A stretch of 64,000 nt of DNA from Tyto alba (GCF_018691265.1 NW_024881313.1:34775518-34839517), one strand, 5' to 3'. Shown: positions 22,231 to 36,029, counted from the first letter of the stretch. The notes: generated from the letters alone by a model not told the origin. Numbers and translations: made by a program.

Positions 22231-25200
22231 CTTGTCCCCCAGCAATAGCAAAATAGAGAAATAAACACAAAAGTCTGGAGATCAGAGGGTGCTCATTTAC
22301 TCTCCATATTTAGTGCCACATAAAGAGCTGTTAATTATGTTCTTCTTTCATGACAAAAGTAGCTTTTGCACACAGTTTTTCTTGTTTGTTCTCTTTTTTA
22401 AACAAAGTTACCTGTATTTTTGTCTTCCTAATCACTCTGTAGAAGCAGCAGCCTTGCAAGGAGGAACTGGCAAGAAACAGTTATCCAGCAGTGTATGATT
22501 TGGGTTTCTCAGTGCCCTGCAAAACAGAGGACAGAGTCCCTGCCCCTTGTAGATCCCCTGGATCAGAGCTGCAAATTGCTATCAACATAGAGGAGCTGTC
22601 TGGCACCTTTTCTGTGCCTACGTGGAGGTAAGAGCTGGCTAGAAAGTGCAAGGCAGGTAGGATTCAGACCAAAGAAATGGTGCAATACCTGAGCCTTGGA
22701 GGGAAAGGCTTTTAGTGATGGTTCCTAACTGTGCATGCACATAGACAGCGTTTTCCATGCATATGGGTTGCAACGATGTACAAAAAGTATGAGAAAATAA
22801 CTGAGTTGCCCAAGAAGAGAGTTGGCATCTCTTCAGAAGCCATCAAGTCTATGGTGCACGTGGAGACCTTTTGTTTATTCTGCCAGGCTTGCCCCATTCA
22901 TTTCTGGGTACTGAATCTGGAAATGGAAGGTGACAGAGCGTATGGCTCTGATCCTGCTGAGTGGTGGAGAGGGCATTGAGATGCCCATAGTTTCCCTGCA
23001 TTGCACTTGGGTGCTGGGTGATTTATGGTCCCCTGTGAGAACAGAGCTACCTATAAACTTTAACAGACCAGAATCAACCTTTCTTCTTTTTTATTTTTAA
23101 TTTTTGATTTTCTGAATATGCAGAAAACAGCCCCAAATTGTCCTAAATTATCCTGTGTTCTGACGTGCTGTCTCACACCTCTTTGGTGTCAAATTCTTTT
23201 TTAGGTAGTGCTAGAAATCACAAAGATGAAAATAGGGGAGTTGTCTGACCTGTGCCTTTTCTTAGAGCATCACACAGTTGTGTGATATAAGCTGGTATAA
23301 GCCAGCTCCATGGGTGTCAGTCACCCTGTACCAGTCTGGTCCTGTCCTGGGATGAGCAGAAGGTCTTCTCCTGCCCTTCTTGAGGAGAAGAGGCCTCTTT
23401 GGTATTTCCTAGTAGGGATGCTCTATTTATAACTGATAATCCCCTGAGAAAATGATCAGGAGCAACCTAAGGTCATTTTCTATTCTTACATTTTTTTGAT
23501 GCTTTAAGCTCTGCCTAGGATAATGAAGCTGCTATAGGCTTAGGCAGCAAAACTGAAATCCAGATGAAATGGGACCTTAATAACATGTGGTTCAACAGTC
23601 CAAGGTTTCAGTCCTGGCTCACTTTGTGCAGTGAAATTCCAGGAGAAAGGTGCATCTTCAGGAGTTCTCTTTGAAGGCACACAGTGGATCTCCACTTTAA
23701 AAATGCAGTTTCTTCTCCACCTTTGTTATGATTTGATCTTAATGGGAATCTTCCATAGAAATTACCACTCAGAAAACACCCACCTTTCAAAAGCAAGCTT
23801 TTCCCAGAAACAAATGTACCTCATTGAGACTTCATTGAGACTTTTGAAAGCTGAGATTCTCAAGGTAAGGATGAAAGAAAATAAGAAAGGAACATGTGGA
23901 TACTGACTCTTGTCAACTATGAAATAATAGGTGTAAGACACTTGGCCTGGATGTGCAAGGATTACATTCAAGACCCTGCTCTGTGTTGTGAGGTGTCACA
24001 ATCCCATCATCCTAACCTCTGGATTTTTCAGTAGTTTGATGAAGAGCAAGTCAGTCAGCATTTCTTTGGTCTGTCTGACTTTTAAACAACCCCCTGGCCC
24101 ATCATTCAATGCAGACAGTTCTTTCTCAAGTTAAATGTTTATATTTTCACCATCCTGCTTCCCCTGAACAGGAGGCTTTCACTGTGTCTGTTCATCAGTG
24201 AGTTGCATTTGATAAGACTCGTACCTTGACCAACTTGCTGCACAGTCTTGTGTAACACCACTCTGGGAGAGAGATTTATCCTCCACAGATACAGCTGCAT
24301 ATCTTGGCAAGATCAGTTTGCAACTGCCCTTGACCCATGGTGTCCAATTAAGCAATGCACACCTGGTCCAAACTATGGGACAGGATTACCTTCCCCTGGT
24401 TCCTGATCTGCAAGTTCATTTCCAAGCACCACAGCAATCTATGTGTATGCAGGGTGAGAGGGTGTGCTCCAGCAGCGAGGGCATGCACCTCCTTATTCCA
24501 CATAACAGAGACCTTCCCTGACCTTGACTTCTCACACCCCTGCAGCCAGGGTGAACAGTACCAGCAGCTCTCTTGGAGCTTTTTTGACTGACTTTAAAGT
24601 CTCTTTCTGTGTATGTTTAATTTCTTGCTGCCCAAATTAATTTCCCCACTTATATTTGTTTTCTAGTGGCTTTAATGAAGCTTACCCAAGACTCCTAATC
24701 TTGATGACCTTTCTAAGAAGAAATACAAGTCAGTTTGTTTCCCCAGGCAGTTTCTCCTAATTTCTTACAGCTCTGTTGACAACACATTCCCACCTCCCTC
24801 TAATTTCCTCTGGACATGATGACTCCTCTCCTAGCTCTAGAGAGAGTAATCAATATCAGGAGGAAACCCAGCCTTTTTGGCCGCTTGCTGGGGAAGCAGT
24901 TTGTCCTGTTTAAGGAAACTCTGGAGAGGGTCTGCTAGACACAAAACAGGGTGAATTAGCACCTCTTATGAGCTGACAACTCACATGTCTACTGTTTTCC
25001 TTAGGCTGATGCTTTCAAAGTCTGTGTCAGCTACTAGCATCCCTGTTGGGCTCACTTCTCACTTGACTGCTGCCATTCCTGTTGAGGAACATCATATGAC
25101 CTTTTTTTGCACTACGGTGTAATTATACTTTTTGCAACCAAGGAAAGTAGGAGGCATTTAGATATGACCAGCTGAGGCATCAGCTGAAGCTCAGGTCTTC

Positions 25201-25238
25201 AGATATATTGTGTTGAAACCAGCCTTAAAGAGCCAGCC
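22231..25238. other. non-coding stretch with short tandem duplication
   Basis: Contains an 11-bp tandem duplication of CATTGAGACTT (about 23822-23843). A T-rich stretch lies near 23086-23113. No gene or transposon is recognised, and frames under 100 codons are taken as chance. Confidence 0.45.
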
Positions 25239-25239
25239 T

Positions 25240-25324
25240 AAATGACTTGTCAAGGGCCTCCCAGGACATATGTGGCCGTGACAACTGAACTCTCATCTTC
25301 CAAGTCCCACTCCAGAGCTCTAAA
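25240..25324 (+). repeat. MIR/L3-like ancient SINE tail remnant
   Basis: The words AAATGACTTGTCAAGGGCCT, then ACAACTGAACTCTCATCTTC, then CAAGTCCCACTCCAGAGCTC follow the known order of the old amniote repeat tail (tgacttgcccaaggtcacacag...gaactgaacccaggtctcccaagtcccagtccagtgctcta). Order and spacing are preserved, so this is a fairly good call even though each word is diverged. Confidence 0.55.
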
Positions 25325-25679
25325 TAAAGGATTATCATTAGTCTCTTATGTAGGAATTGGAGAGAGGAGAGGTAGGGATTTCCAATAACAAAACCTCACT
25401 TCTTCAAACCTCTTTAAAGGCTGTGGAGCTAAATAATCCTTGTGTGACAGGACCAATATAAACAGAGCAAAAATAACAGTAACCTTCAACTCAGGTTGGT
25501 CTGCAATCAGAACTGCCTTTCCCAGCCCCCCCTCCCCCCCCCTTTCTTTTTACACTTCCATATTGAGGGCATTTAAAGAACAACAAACACTCAAAGACTA
25601 TTCACAGGGTCTGGATTTCTGGCATCGCTTGAGCTACAGCAGAGGAACAACATCTCTGTATTCATATGACTCGCTGACT

Positions 25680-25815
25680 CTGTCATAGCCCTGGTAAAAC
25701 ACCATTAAAAATAGTTATTTCTAATGACATATTCTAATGCAATGGAGATTCCTGTGTACCCTAATTTGCTTTGAGGATTGCGTCATCCTGAAGGAAGTGT
25801 AGCCAGAGAGAATTA
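25680..25815. promoter_or_regulatory. candidate regulatory element with C/EBP-ATF-like site
   Basis: A complex AT-rich block (TTAAAAATAGTTATTTCTAA, TTCTAATGCAATGGAG) carries TTGCGTCA at 25778-25785, whose complement TGACGCAA joins an ATF/CRE half-site to a C/EBP half-site. A C-rich and T-rich low-complexity patch lies upstream near 25525-25551. Function is inferred from motif only. Confidence 0.3.
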
Positions 25816-26850
25816 AAACAAAAGTGGTCTGTCTCCAGACTGAGCTGTGGTACTTGGCAGCAATATTACTCTCTGCTGAGCCCAACGTGCTGTTTTAACA
25901 TACTGCTCCCCTCCCTGTAATGTCACACTGGAAGGATGGCATTTCTTGTCTCCTGATCCGTAAAAGATACTGGATGAGCTATTCAAGCTACCAGTGTCCT
26001 TGAATGAGGTTATTAGTCCACGTGGGACATTGTACTGTGAGCATTATCGGGATTTCAGGGTGTTCAGGAAGCAAAATGTTGAAATAGAATCTCTCATTAT
26101 TGAAGCAAAAGCCACTGAAAACTACTGAGAAATTTGTTATAGGACTGACATATTTATCCCTGTTACTGTCTTAGTATTGTATTAGGTAGGGTCATAAGTT
26201 AAGAGATGAATTGAGAGGGTTGGATGCCCAGGAGGGAGGAAGAATTTTTTTGCCCGCCTCCAGGATTCACACAGAGGAAACGATCCTAAGACACACAGTT
26301 TCAACCTCAAAAGCTGACACATGTCCCTTGCTATCTGTAGGGGACACCTTTGGGTATTGGCTTTTTGATGGCTAATGCTGGTGAAAGGGCAGAAGGTATG
26401 TTCTGGGTGTCTGTAGAAGAGCAGATAACTTGGCAGTCAGCCCTAGTAATGTTCACAAAAAAAACTGGATAAACAACACTGCTAGGTTCCTACCCATCAT
26501 TGAAGGTCTTGAAAGAGTTGTGCTGAAGGTTCGGAGTGCCAGTGCTTCATCTTCTCCTTCTTCTTCCTCTGTAAGGCCCTAAAATGCCAAGGAAGGAGCA
26601 TCTAGCTCTTTCCGCCATCCGTTTATAACAACACCTTGATGGATGCTTGTCTCTTAGTTGAAGGGCAAACACATCAGCTCTACTGCAGGAAATATGAGCT
26701 GTGGCTGCATGCAGGCTGCAGCAAGACAAAGAGTTGATTTTTCCTCTCTACTGGTGTGAGTGACTGGAGCAGCAGGAAAAGACATACCTTAGACAGAATG
26801 ACAATAAGATTTTTTTTCTTTTGAGATCAGAACTAATGAAAAAATTGCTT
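25816..26850. other. non-coding stretch, nothing recognised
   Basis: Unique-looking DNA without a gene, RNA or transposon signature up to the CR1 fragment. Confidence 0.45.
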
Positions 26851-26982
26851 GTCAGAATTCAAGGAGCATCTGGACGACACTCATATCATTTAGTTTTAGG
26901 TAGTCCTGTGAGGAGTAGGCAGTTGGACTCAATGATCCCTATGGATCCCTTCCAGCTCAAGATATTCTATGATCCTGTGATT
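26851..26982 (+). mobile_element. CR1 LINE 3' end fragment
   Basis: Severely 5'-truncated CR1 non-LTR retrotransposon. Diagnostic words in order are TTCAAGGAGCATCTGGACGA, TTAGGTAGTCCTGTGAGGAG, AGTTGGACTCAATGATCC and ATGGATCCCTTCCAGCTC, ending in the avian terminal octamers ATTCTATG (26964-26971) and ATCCTGTG (26972-26979). About 130 bp of 3' untranslated sequence remains, so no coding part survives. A run of 17 A (26988-27004) follows, which is not a normal CR1 ending and probably expanded afterwards. Confidence 0.9.
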
Positions 26983-27004
26983 ATCTTAAAAAAAAAAAAA
27001 AAAA

Positions 27005-29125
27005 GAAATCATTGAGGAAATCAATTATTGGTCAAAAATTAAAAAAATAAAAATGGCTTTTATAATTTCACTTATTGACAAATCAATGCTTATTGACAGA
27101 GATTTATGGTGAAACCTAATAGTGCCTGGATGAAGAAGCTGCTTGATAAATGCTACCCTGTTTTAGGACTAATACACGGAACGTACTTGTTATGGTACAT
27201 TCCTGATATTAGTGGCCATGTGATGGGGATATGGGAGTGAATATGGATGGGTAAAATGGTGCTAGAATATGCATATCACAATCTTCTCCCTCTGGTTCTC
27301 TCCCTAGTAAGAAAATGAACTCCCAGAAGCCTGGCCAGAAAACAGGGAACAAGGTGTCCTGTGATGGACTAGCCACCTCAGGTTCCCTGGTATATCCATG
27401 CTTGCTGTCTTGGCACGGGTAAGACTGGCAAAAAGCAATTCCTAAGCAATCTCTGCTGAAATGTAAGGCTGTTTCAGTTATATTATGTCTTCCCTCCCAC
27501 CCCACAAAGTATGCATGGATGTACCATGGCTTGCTGTCTTAACATGGGTAAGATTAATTAAGTTGAATAAAAATTCTGCCTGGCATTTAAATGTTGTGCA
27601 TGGATTATCTTCATAGTTCATTATCCATTCCTATGGAGATCAAAAAGCATGGATCTGACTCCAAGGAATATCTCAGTTAAAAAATGTGATTTTTTTTCTG
27701 TTGTGCTGATCTGCTAACTACCTGTAATTGGAGGTACATCTGCCCACTCCATCAGCTGGGGGCAGCTTCTGCCTCTGCAGCTCAGCCTCATATGGGAGCT
27801 GCCTGATGATTTTATGCCCAGGTTGAAAGGACTTCAGTGGGATAACTGATTAATTAAAAGCAGGAGTCATTTAATCTGCTTTAGATATGGTTTTGATGGC
27901 AAAGTTTAGAGGTGCTTAAGTTTAAAGTTGACAATTTTGGGTTTCTTTTATGTTCACTGGAACAATCACTCCAGGATCCTTTTACATTTTCTCAATGGAG
28001 AAAAACAGCCCTTTCTAGAGGGCAGTTCTTCCGACCTCTCTTAGATGCTTATTTTAGGATGAGATCACTTCCTATCTTACTGTCGGCTGTAAATGAGGCC
28101 AAGGGTGAATATATCTCAGTTAGATTTTTGGATACTTAAATTAGAGTAGATGGTCTGCACTCTGCTGTGCCCCTCCATGTGAGTTGGGCCACGGGATGGT
28201 CCTGCTCCCAGTCGGGGAGCGAGCAGGCTCTCAGCCGGTGCCTCTCTCCTTGGCGGGTGTGTTTCCTGAACTCAAGATCTGGACACTTTCTTGTTCCTCA
28301 GGACATGAGCCACTGGACATCCAAAACTGAGGATGAGCTTGCAAGGCGGGTAACAGGAGGAAGGGAGACCCTCCCATACCAATTTATTTGGAAATGGAGC
28401 ACATTGTGTATAACCTTGTTGGATGACAAGAAAATGGAGTTTATGGGGGTACCTTTGCCATCAGCCTTCAGAGCAACTCCCACACCCCAGAAGAGTCTGG
28501 CTGAGCTGGGAATACAATCTGGGAGGCTTCAGACTCTCTTCTGCTCTGTAATATACACTTCAAGCAAAAGGGATCATGCTCTTCACCTGCAAGAGTGAGA
28601 GGAGCTGAGGGGAAAGCAGGAGCTCAGCATGCTAACAAGCCACATGCCTTTGTACTGAGGGAATAAAATCTCTTTGCACCTACTATTCCTTTCTGTGCCC
28701 ATTTATAAGTGTTTCCACAATGCAAGTAGTGTTGTTCAGAGTTCTCTGTGTCTGACTTGTTTTTTAAATCTCTGTTATACTATTATCTGGAGCATATTAA
28801 CCCCTAGGTGCTTAGGTTTTTAAATGTATAAGAGATGCCAGAGGGAGGGAGAGGGGAAAAAAAAAAAAAATCTAATCCTTCTTAAAAAAGAGCCAGAAGG
28901 TGAAATAGCAGAATAATCACTCTTTAACACAATTTGCTGTCACCTTCACCACAAGGTCCCTTTGCTCTGATACCCAGAATTAAGAGACAAACTCGGCTAA
29001 GTTGATGCAATTCAAAAAACATGCACACACACACACAGAGAAATAAATCGGTGCACAGCAGCTCCCTATGGTACAATTGTTGGAAGTACAAACCATTTTT
29101 AAACTGATACCAGAAATGAACTTTT
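27005..29125. other. non-coding stretch with imperfect direct repeats
   Basis: Two copies of CTTATTGACA lie 18 bp apart (27071-27080, 27089-27098). Two imperfect copies of CTTGCTGTCTT-(N)-GGGTAAGA lie near 27400-27425 and 27530-27554. A frame of 143 codons (28167-28598, plus) has no recognisable domain. An A run lies at about 28857-28870 and a short CA repeat near 29025-29037. Confidence 0.4.
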
Positions 29126-29129
29126 ATTT

Positions 29130-29340
29130 TCAATCATATTTACTGTAAATTAGAAATTACTCAGTAAAATGCAATCTGTTAGGCAAAATGCATCCTGTCA
29201 CTTTCAATTAACCAGCTAAAAGGTTGTTAATGAATAAATATTGACTTTTAGAGGAAATGCTTCTTAACCAGCTGCAGATCCATGTGCATGATATTTGACA
29301 AATGATCAATAAGGAGCTAGTACACTCCTGCTAACCTGGA
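29130..29340. promoter_or_regulatory. candidate conserved element with repeated TTAACCAGCT
   Basis: The decamer TTAACCAGCT occurs at 29208-29217 and again at 29264-29273, 56 bp apart; the second copy continues into an E-box CAGCTG (29269-29274). The block also has AATGAATAAATATTGAC, ATTTGACAAATGATCAATAA and no simple repeats. The pattern suggests an enhancer, but this is inference from motif arrangement. Confidence 0.4.
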
Positions 29341-32300
29341 GGTAACTGTTCAAAATGCCTAGGCACAGTGTTAAATGACAAGTTGCATGGTGGCCCAGCT
29401 GTGGGGTAGAATAAAGAGATGCCAAGCTATGCTGCCTTATGTTGATGCATCCAACTCTACTGCCACTTGTAAAACTAAGCACCCAAGAGTGTAAACTTGG
29501 AGACAGAAATCAGCCATTCAAGCACCTCTGCAACTTTCGTTTGATTTTTCAAAGCCTTCAACACTAATGAGAGCTGAGATGGCTCAGCCCCTTTCCAAGT
29601 CAAACCTTTTATTAGGTACCAAAAATATACATGTAGGTGCTGTACAGATTGACTCTTTAGGCTTCTAAGAGTTTGTCTGACAACCGTGTCTGGAAAAATA
29701 TCCCATGATGACACTCCAGGTCTGTACTGTCTGGTGTGTATGGTGACTCACACTGGGCTCTTTGCTAATCCAGAAAACTGAATCCTTGAGCTAAATGCTG
29801 TTGTGGGGCATCAAGTCTCAAAATCCAGTAGAACTAGTTGGGTTGTACCATCTGTGAGTAAGGGAGAGACAGGAAGACAGGAGGATCCCATGGTGAAGGA
29901 GCATGACTAGGGTACAAATCTTGGCCTCAGGTTGCACTTTCAGGGCTGGTCATATATTTGCTCTAGTAGTCATTTGTATGTGAGAGAGATATTAGAGGGA
30001 CTGTTAACTGAGGGCTGTGTCTGGAAGGGTCCCTAGTAAGTCAGAAGCCTCTGGACCCCAAATATGGAGCTAATTAAGCTTCCAGTAGCTTCAGTCACAT
30101 CATTAGTGATGGCTGATGTGACATGCCTTGAGTAGTCCACATCATGGACTAAAAAACATTGCTTTGTTTCACATCACTTCTGAAGGGGCTAAAGCTGTAC
30201 TGTACCTGCCCCAGGACATGGTTGAGCACATCATTAAGGCAGAGTAGGGGATAGGGAAAGGCTTCTGTGCCAGAGGAAGTTATTGGAACTTCTTGGGATG
30301 ACCAGGGCTATCAAGTGCACCCCATTACAGTCTTTGTTTTTTCCTTCCATGCCCTGTATGTATGAAAATAAAGGTTTCTCAGTTCAGTGCTTCAGTACTT
30401 CCAGTTGTTTCTACACTATAAAAAGTACCTTTCAACCTTTCTAAAAACAGAACGTGTGAAACATGACAGCTGCCACTGGACATTGACTGGGAGTTTAAAG
30501 AGTTAAGTGTTTTTCCCCATGTTGGTGTTTCAAGTGTTTTTCTTGCTTGAATGGAAACAATTGTCTCTGGCTCCCTGGGCTGAAGATGATCAAGATTATG
30601 AAGTTCATAGATACTTTGCTGCTTTGGCATCTAAATGGAAATGAGTCCATCAGCTGGGAGTCCTCAGGAGACCATCAGCAAGATTACTGTTTGAACTAAG
30701 CCAGTTGCTGTAGAGGTTAAAAGGGGCCTTGTGGAGAGGTATTAGCCCTGTCTTAGATGGCCAGGGTAGTCTTTATTCTAAATATCCTGCTGATCACTCT
30801 GATGTGGTGGGTTTGATTACTTTTGTCATGTGAGGGCTCAAAACTTATTCCAGTTGCCCTTGGGGAACCTGTGACCCTACAGTAGCAGAGGGCTGTTCTG
30901 TCTTGCCGTTTCAGCTGTACTTGCTCCTTTCTTTCTGCCTGTCCTATTTACCTTGTCTACATTTACCTTTGACCAGAACAGCATGGCCTGATATGTGCAG
31001 GGCAATTCAATAAATGGACCACCTTTGGGATTTGTCTGGCATCCAAGGGCATGTTAGTGAGGTTCTGTGCCCAATTTAACAAGCCCCATTTCTCAGCAAG
31101 ACTGTCCAGCACACTTGCAAAAGTCCAGCTATGGCTTCTGGCTCTGAAGTGGCTCATTCAGTACTCACCGGAGGATTTTTGATATATGTCCTCATGCATG
31201 TTGAATGCAGGACCTTAGAGACTTGCCTGAAAAGGGGATTGGGATATAACTGTGATTTGATAGGCCAGGAATTCAGTATATATGTGAGTATTGGGACACT
31301 CTTTGTGAAAATTATAATGGAGTTTTATTGTTCACTGAAAGGAGAGCACATGTATAGATTAGATTTGTACCCGAAGTCAAGTGCAAGGGACCCTGCCTTC
31401 CATGTAAGAATATCGCTAGATTTTTCTCCAGCTCTAATACACAGCAAGAACTCGTGTGTGGTGATGTTCTCTCTTTCCAATTGCTTTAATTCCTGTGCCT
31501 CAGATGCACCTAGATTCCTCTCACGTTCTCATTCAGGTGATAAGTAATGCAGCACAAATTATGGGAATGGACATTGGGTGCATCAACAACAGTAAAAGCT
31601 AACAGCATTGCATAGGGACCAATAAAGCTGAGATAAGAACTGCTGGGCTTTTCTCTTCTTCATTGGCAGTTAAATGTGATTTCTATTATCTCACTGTTTG
31701 CTTTAATGTTATATGGAACCTGTCAAAACCCCATAGTCTTGCCGCTCACTGTTCCACTAGAAAGAAAGGACTCCATAAATTACAGTACCTTTTGCTACTG
31801 AAAGGTGTGTAAAACTATTCCATCTAATTCATGGTCCCCTTTATCATAAGTGATCGTGGAAATGCAGAAGATTAGCAAGGTCAGATGAGTTTGGGATATC
31901 AGGCCAAATCTGTAAATCTTCTGAGCTTGCTGTATTTTCACCATTATCCCTAGACCTGCTGCAACCTATATCCACCTCTCGTGTGCTCCACCTCCAGTTT
32001 ATCGTCTCCCATAAAGTCCCCTGTTTTGGGGGCCTGCTGGCCAAAGCTACCAATACTGCAATAATCCAATATATGCCAGAGAGGGTGTGATTTGTGGGAT
32101 AGTAAGTCTTGTGAACCTCTTCACTCAGACTATTTCCTCATGTGCTTGCGTAGACAACGATGGGAGACAGGTATCTTAAGGAATGATTGAGAAGGTTGTT
32201 ACCTTTACGAAGTGTCTTATTCAGGTATATTCTCCTGCTAACCTCACTATGCTGTTCCTCTTCAGGAGCTCTTTCTTGAACATCTGCATAAAACTGCCTT

Positions 32301-34385
32301 GTATGGTATATAGGACCTGACATACACCTCAAGACACTTCAAGGTGGCAGAAACTAGGTGTCTTTTTTCTACCCATGGGAAGAAGCTTTGTTATTAACCT
32401 TTGCACAGTATCATCACTTACTAATCAGGCTGGACTATCAGTCTCCTGTCCCCGCTGTTCCCAGCACAACTCAGCTTCTGCCTGGTCAGATTTTACCCAG
32501 TAGCACTGACTTAGAGGATGCCTTTGATAACACAGCTGAGTCCTTGATGGGAGACTTAAATTCCCTCTCTGGAGCTATGCTAGTGCTGGGTGTAAAACAG
32601 CCAGAATGGGACACGAGTGTATAAGGTATGTGTGATATAGGAAGGAGACTCACGTTGGCAAGGGTCCAGATCTTCAGTATGATCAGATTTCTTCAGCTGG
32701 CCATTTGTAGAGTGACTGAAATATCAGGGGGGTATAATGAAAATCTCCCAGGACATACTACTCATCCTGTGCCAAAATCTTCCTCACCCTGGTGTTGTTA
32801 TCAATAAAAGGTCGTAACATTACTCCTTAATATTTATGTTGCAGAATAAATCGGGAACAATTGGACCATATTGTGTTATATACTGCAGAAATAAGTGAAG
32901 TTGCAGCTCCTGCCCCAGGGAATTTGTAAGATGTGCAAGGCATGTAAAGCATGCCAAAGGTTGCTGGCTGGGAAGGGAGAACCTCCATGGCAAACAATGA
33001 TATTTTCACATGTCTGGGCTCTCTCCTCAGCTCTCTACACCAGCAGAACAGCCTTCAGAAATTTCAGAGTAATTTTTATATAAATAAGAGTTAATTTATG
33101 GGAATTGGTGTGGACAAGGGGAAGGAGCCAGTAGATCAGCTCTGGTTCTGGACGAAAATAGAAAGATCCTAGGAGATAAGATATATTAAAGACCACTGAA
33201 AGAAAATACTGAAGGAATGAGGGGTAAAGTACCCTGTAATTACTACAAAATGGCGCATGCCTTTTTCTAGTTTACTCCTGCTTTGAGTATTACTCTTCTA
33301 CCACTGCAATCTCACCTGAGCCAAGAGGTGATCCCTTAGGTCTTTGCATGAAGATCACCAGTGTCCCACATACTCTGGTGGTGCCCAAATCCACATGCAG
33401 GATCTAGTGACTCCTTTCTGCTGGGAAGGAGGCAGCAACTTGCACCCTGGATCCAGCTCAGGGAGGTGAAGGGGAAATGTGGAGGATATGTGTTGAGTCA
33501 GATCATACTGGAATGAGGCTGAGGTCTGTACAGTCCTGCTTAGTTAATACCTTCTGGGGTGAAAGTACATGCAGAGTGTCTCATTTCAGAGCTGGAAAAA
33601 AAAGGTAAGTTTTGAGCAAACATGTGCAAGGAGGGAGAGTCAGAGCTTCATGTTCACAGTTGCCTGTGCACATGGTGGAGAACATGTGGAGTAGCAGAAC
33701 TGAGGATTAAAGGGAATCCATTCCCTGTGCTCACAGCAGGAAAGGATGGCAGTCTTGTCATCCTCTCAAGAGTTTTTTTTCAGACATGCTCTTAAATAAG
33801 AGGGGATAGTGATTAAATTCTTTCCCTGGGAGCTTGCCTTTCTGGGACAAATGAAAAAGGAAAGGAAACATGTAAACAAATATTAAACAGACAGACCAGC
33901 CTCCTAGATTTAATCAGGCTTTGGGCTGTTGCTTGGCTTGCCTTTTGAAGGAGATATGCTTGCCTGTGTTTCTGTGCTTACTTCTGTTTGTGTTATCCCT
34001 CCTGCAGCCTCCCTCCATCTTTATGTTTGTACCCATCGCTGTTTCTCCTTGTGCCTGAGCTGCACTGTGAACTGAATATTTTGAAGTGGGAGTGGGAATT
34101 TTGCTGTTAAGAGTTTCTCTCCAAATGGATTTGGAAATGATGTTTGATTATTCAGAACAGCTTTTGAGTCCATGCAGAGGTTAGAGTTGGGTAGTGAGGT
34201 CAGAGTTTGCTCCTGCAAAGGACACAAGTAAGATAGCTGCTGAGAGGTGCTTTAGCACCCAAAGCCAGCCTATGGATGCAGGAAATGCTTCATCTTTTAA
34301 ACATTTCTGATGTATCCTGATACATTGAGCTACACCTCACAAGTATGTTCTGTTGCATTATGTTGGGAGCTGACATGACATGAGG
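29341..34385. other. non-coding stretch, nothing recognised
   Basis: About 5 kb of unique-looking, moderately AT-rich DNA. The 138-codon plus-strand frame at 31131-31547 is not recognisable. No repeat family, RNA gene or promoter signature is seen. Confidence 0.45.
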
Positions 34386-34390
34386 TAATT

Positions 34391-34411
34391 GGATTAGATA
34401 TGACATAATCC
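34391..34411. promoter_or_regulatory. inverted pair of K50 homeodomain sites
   Basis: GGATTA (34391-34396) and TAATCC (34406-34411) form an inverted pair separated by 9 bp. TAATCC is the recognition core of K50 homeodomain proteins such as OTX, CRX, PITX and GSC. A second, closer inverted pair occurs at 38985-39000. Occupancy is not shown. Confidence 0.3.
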
Positions 34412-36025
34412 ACCCATAACACACCGTGTGATAGATGAAAGGACTTTCCCTGCAGCAAGCAGAAACCAGCTGGTACTGTACAACACCTGCAAAAGGGAAG
34501 GGTTTTAATAATTTCCTCCTGCCTGGCTAGGGTGGCAAGTTCTTCAGTCTATGCACATCCCTAATTGAAAACTCAAAATGATTAATTGTTTTTTAAAAAC
34601 ACCACAACACATTTTATTGGGTTTGAAACAAACAGAAGTTTCCGTAAATTCATATCAGCCACCCACACAAAAAAGAAAAAAGAAAAGACCAAGATCTAGT
34701 GAACATCTGCAATATATGAGATATGATCAGTTTGCTTCAAGTTCTTCTGATCTAAAGTACCTTCTGCTCATTCTTGATATGTGTGCATGTTTAACCTCTG
34801 TTTTGCATCTAGGGAGAACACTGGTGGGCTGATACCTATTTAGATCTGGTCTCGAACAGAGCTTCTTGTGGTGTTTCTTGCTGTTCTGCCAACACCAATG
34901 ACCACTACGTGGTCAGTTAGTTGTATCATATGTGTAACTTGGAAATTTCACAACTGAACTTCAAATTTGATCGTCTTCTTGAGTGGAAAGGGAAAGCCAT
35001 GAACAGAAGATTGTTCACAGCTTAGAGAAGTGTTTTGGTACCTTCATTTCTGAATAAAGACATCCTGTGAAAAGAGCTGAAGGGGTTGGAGGAAGACTTA
35101 CTTTAGATAAATTAAAAGGGATCTGATCCTAAAAGGACCTGTCCCCTGTCTCCTTTGATTCAGGTTACTGTCATTCAGATGTTTTACAGGCTTCCCTTTC
35201 AACATTACTTTCTGGAATGCTGTCACCTCTTCATTCACTACAAATGTTTCAGAAAGGTTTAAAAAAAGGAAATCCTGACAAATATAGGGATGGGAAGGAA
35301 AAGGTGTCATTTTCAATATACATGTCCTAATTCCTCTTGGCTTTGATGTATAGCTCATGTCTTAAGGAGTTTAGCATAGACTGTCTTGTGCATGCGGCAC
35401 TCACACTTTCATGACCACACTCTATTTTTTGAGATGCAGCTTGTGAAGGTCCACGTTTCATCACTTGGCTGTCAAAAAGATAAAATGCTCCTTTTTATCT
35501 CATTTCAACCCCAGGCCTACACCCAGTATTTTTGTTCCAGGGAAAATCAAACAATAATTGCAGATGGTAAGACAACAGTGCTTATTGCTGTCCAAGGAAC
35601 TGGTTCACTTAGGGGGAGCAGGACTTTCCCTCTATTTCCACCGCTAGTACCAGCACCCTTACAGTCCCATGGGCTTTCCTGTCCTGTCTGCTGGTCCTGC
35701 ATCAACCAGGCTGGCCTCTGCTGAACTTGCATTCTTCTTTTGTAAGCAGAAGCATCTCGACTAAAGTGAGGCATGTGACTTGTTATGGTGATCTCCAAGT
35801 AAGAGGTGATTTTGTATTCCTGTTAAAGGCTCCTGTTAAAGGCTGCAGTATTCTCTTGCTGGTGTTTCCAAGTGCTTCTGCCAAGTGTTGCCATCCCAGT
35901 GGATGCCCTAGTGAGCAAAGGCAAGCTGCGTTTCAGTGCTGGCCTTGAACGTCCTTCGATTGGGTTTGACGGAGATGCTGAATGTTTGTTCTAAGCTGTT
36001 TCTTTTGTGATGCCTTTCATATAAA
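34412..36025. other. non-coding stretch, nothing recognised
   Basis: Includes a 14-bp tandem duplication TCCTGTTAAAGGCT (about 35818-35845). Short frames (up to 112 codons) have no recognisable product. Confidence 0.45.
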
Positions 36026-36029
36026 TCTC

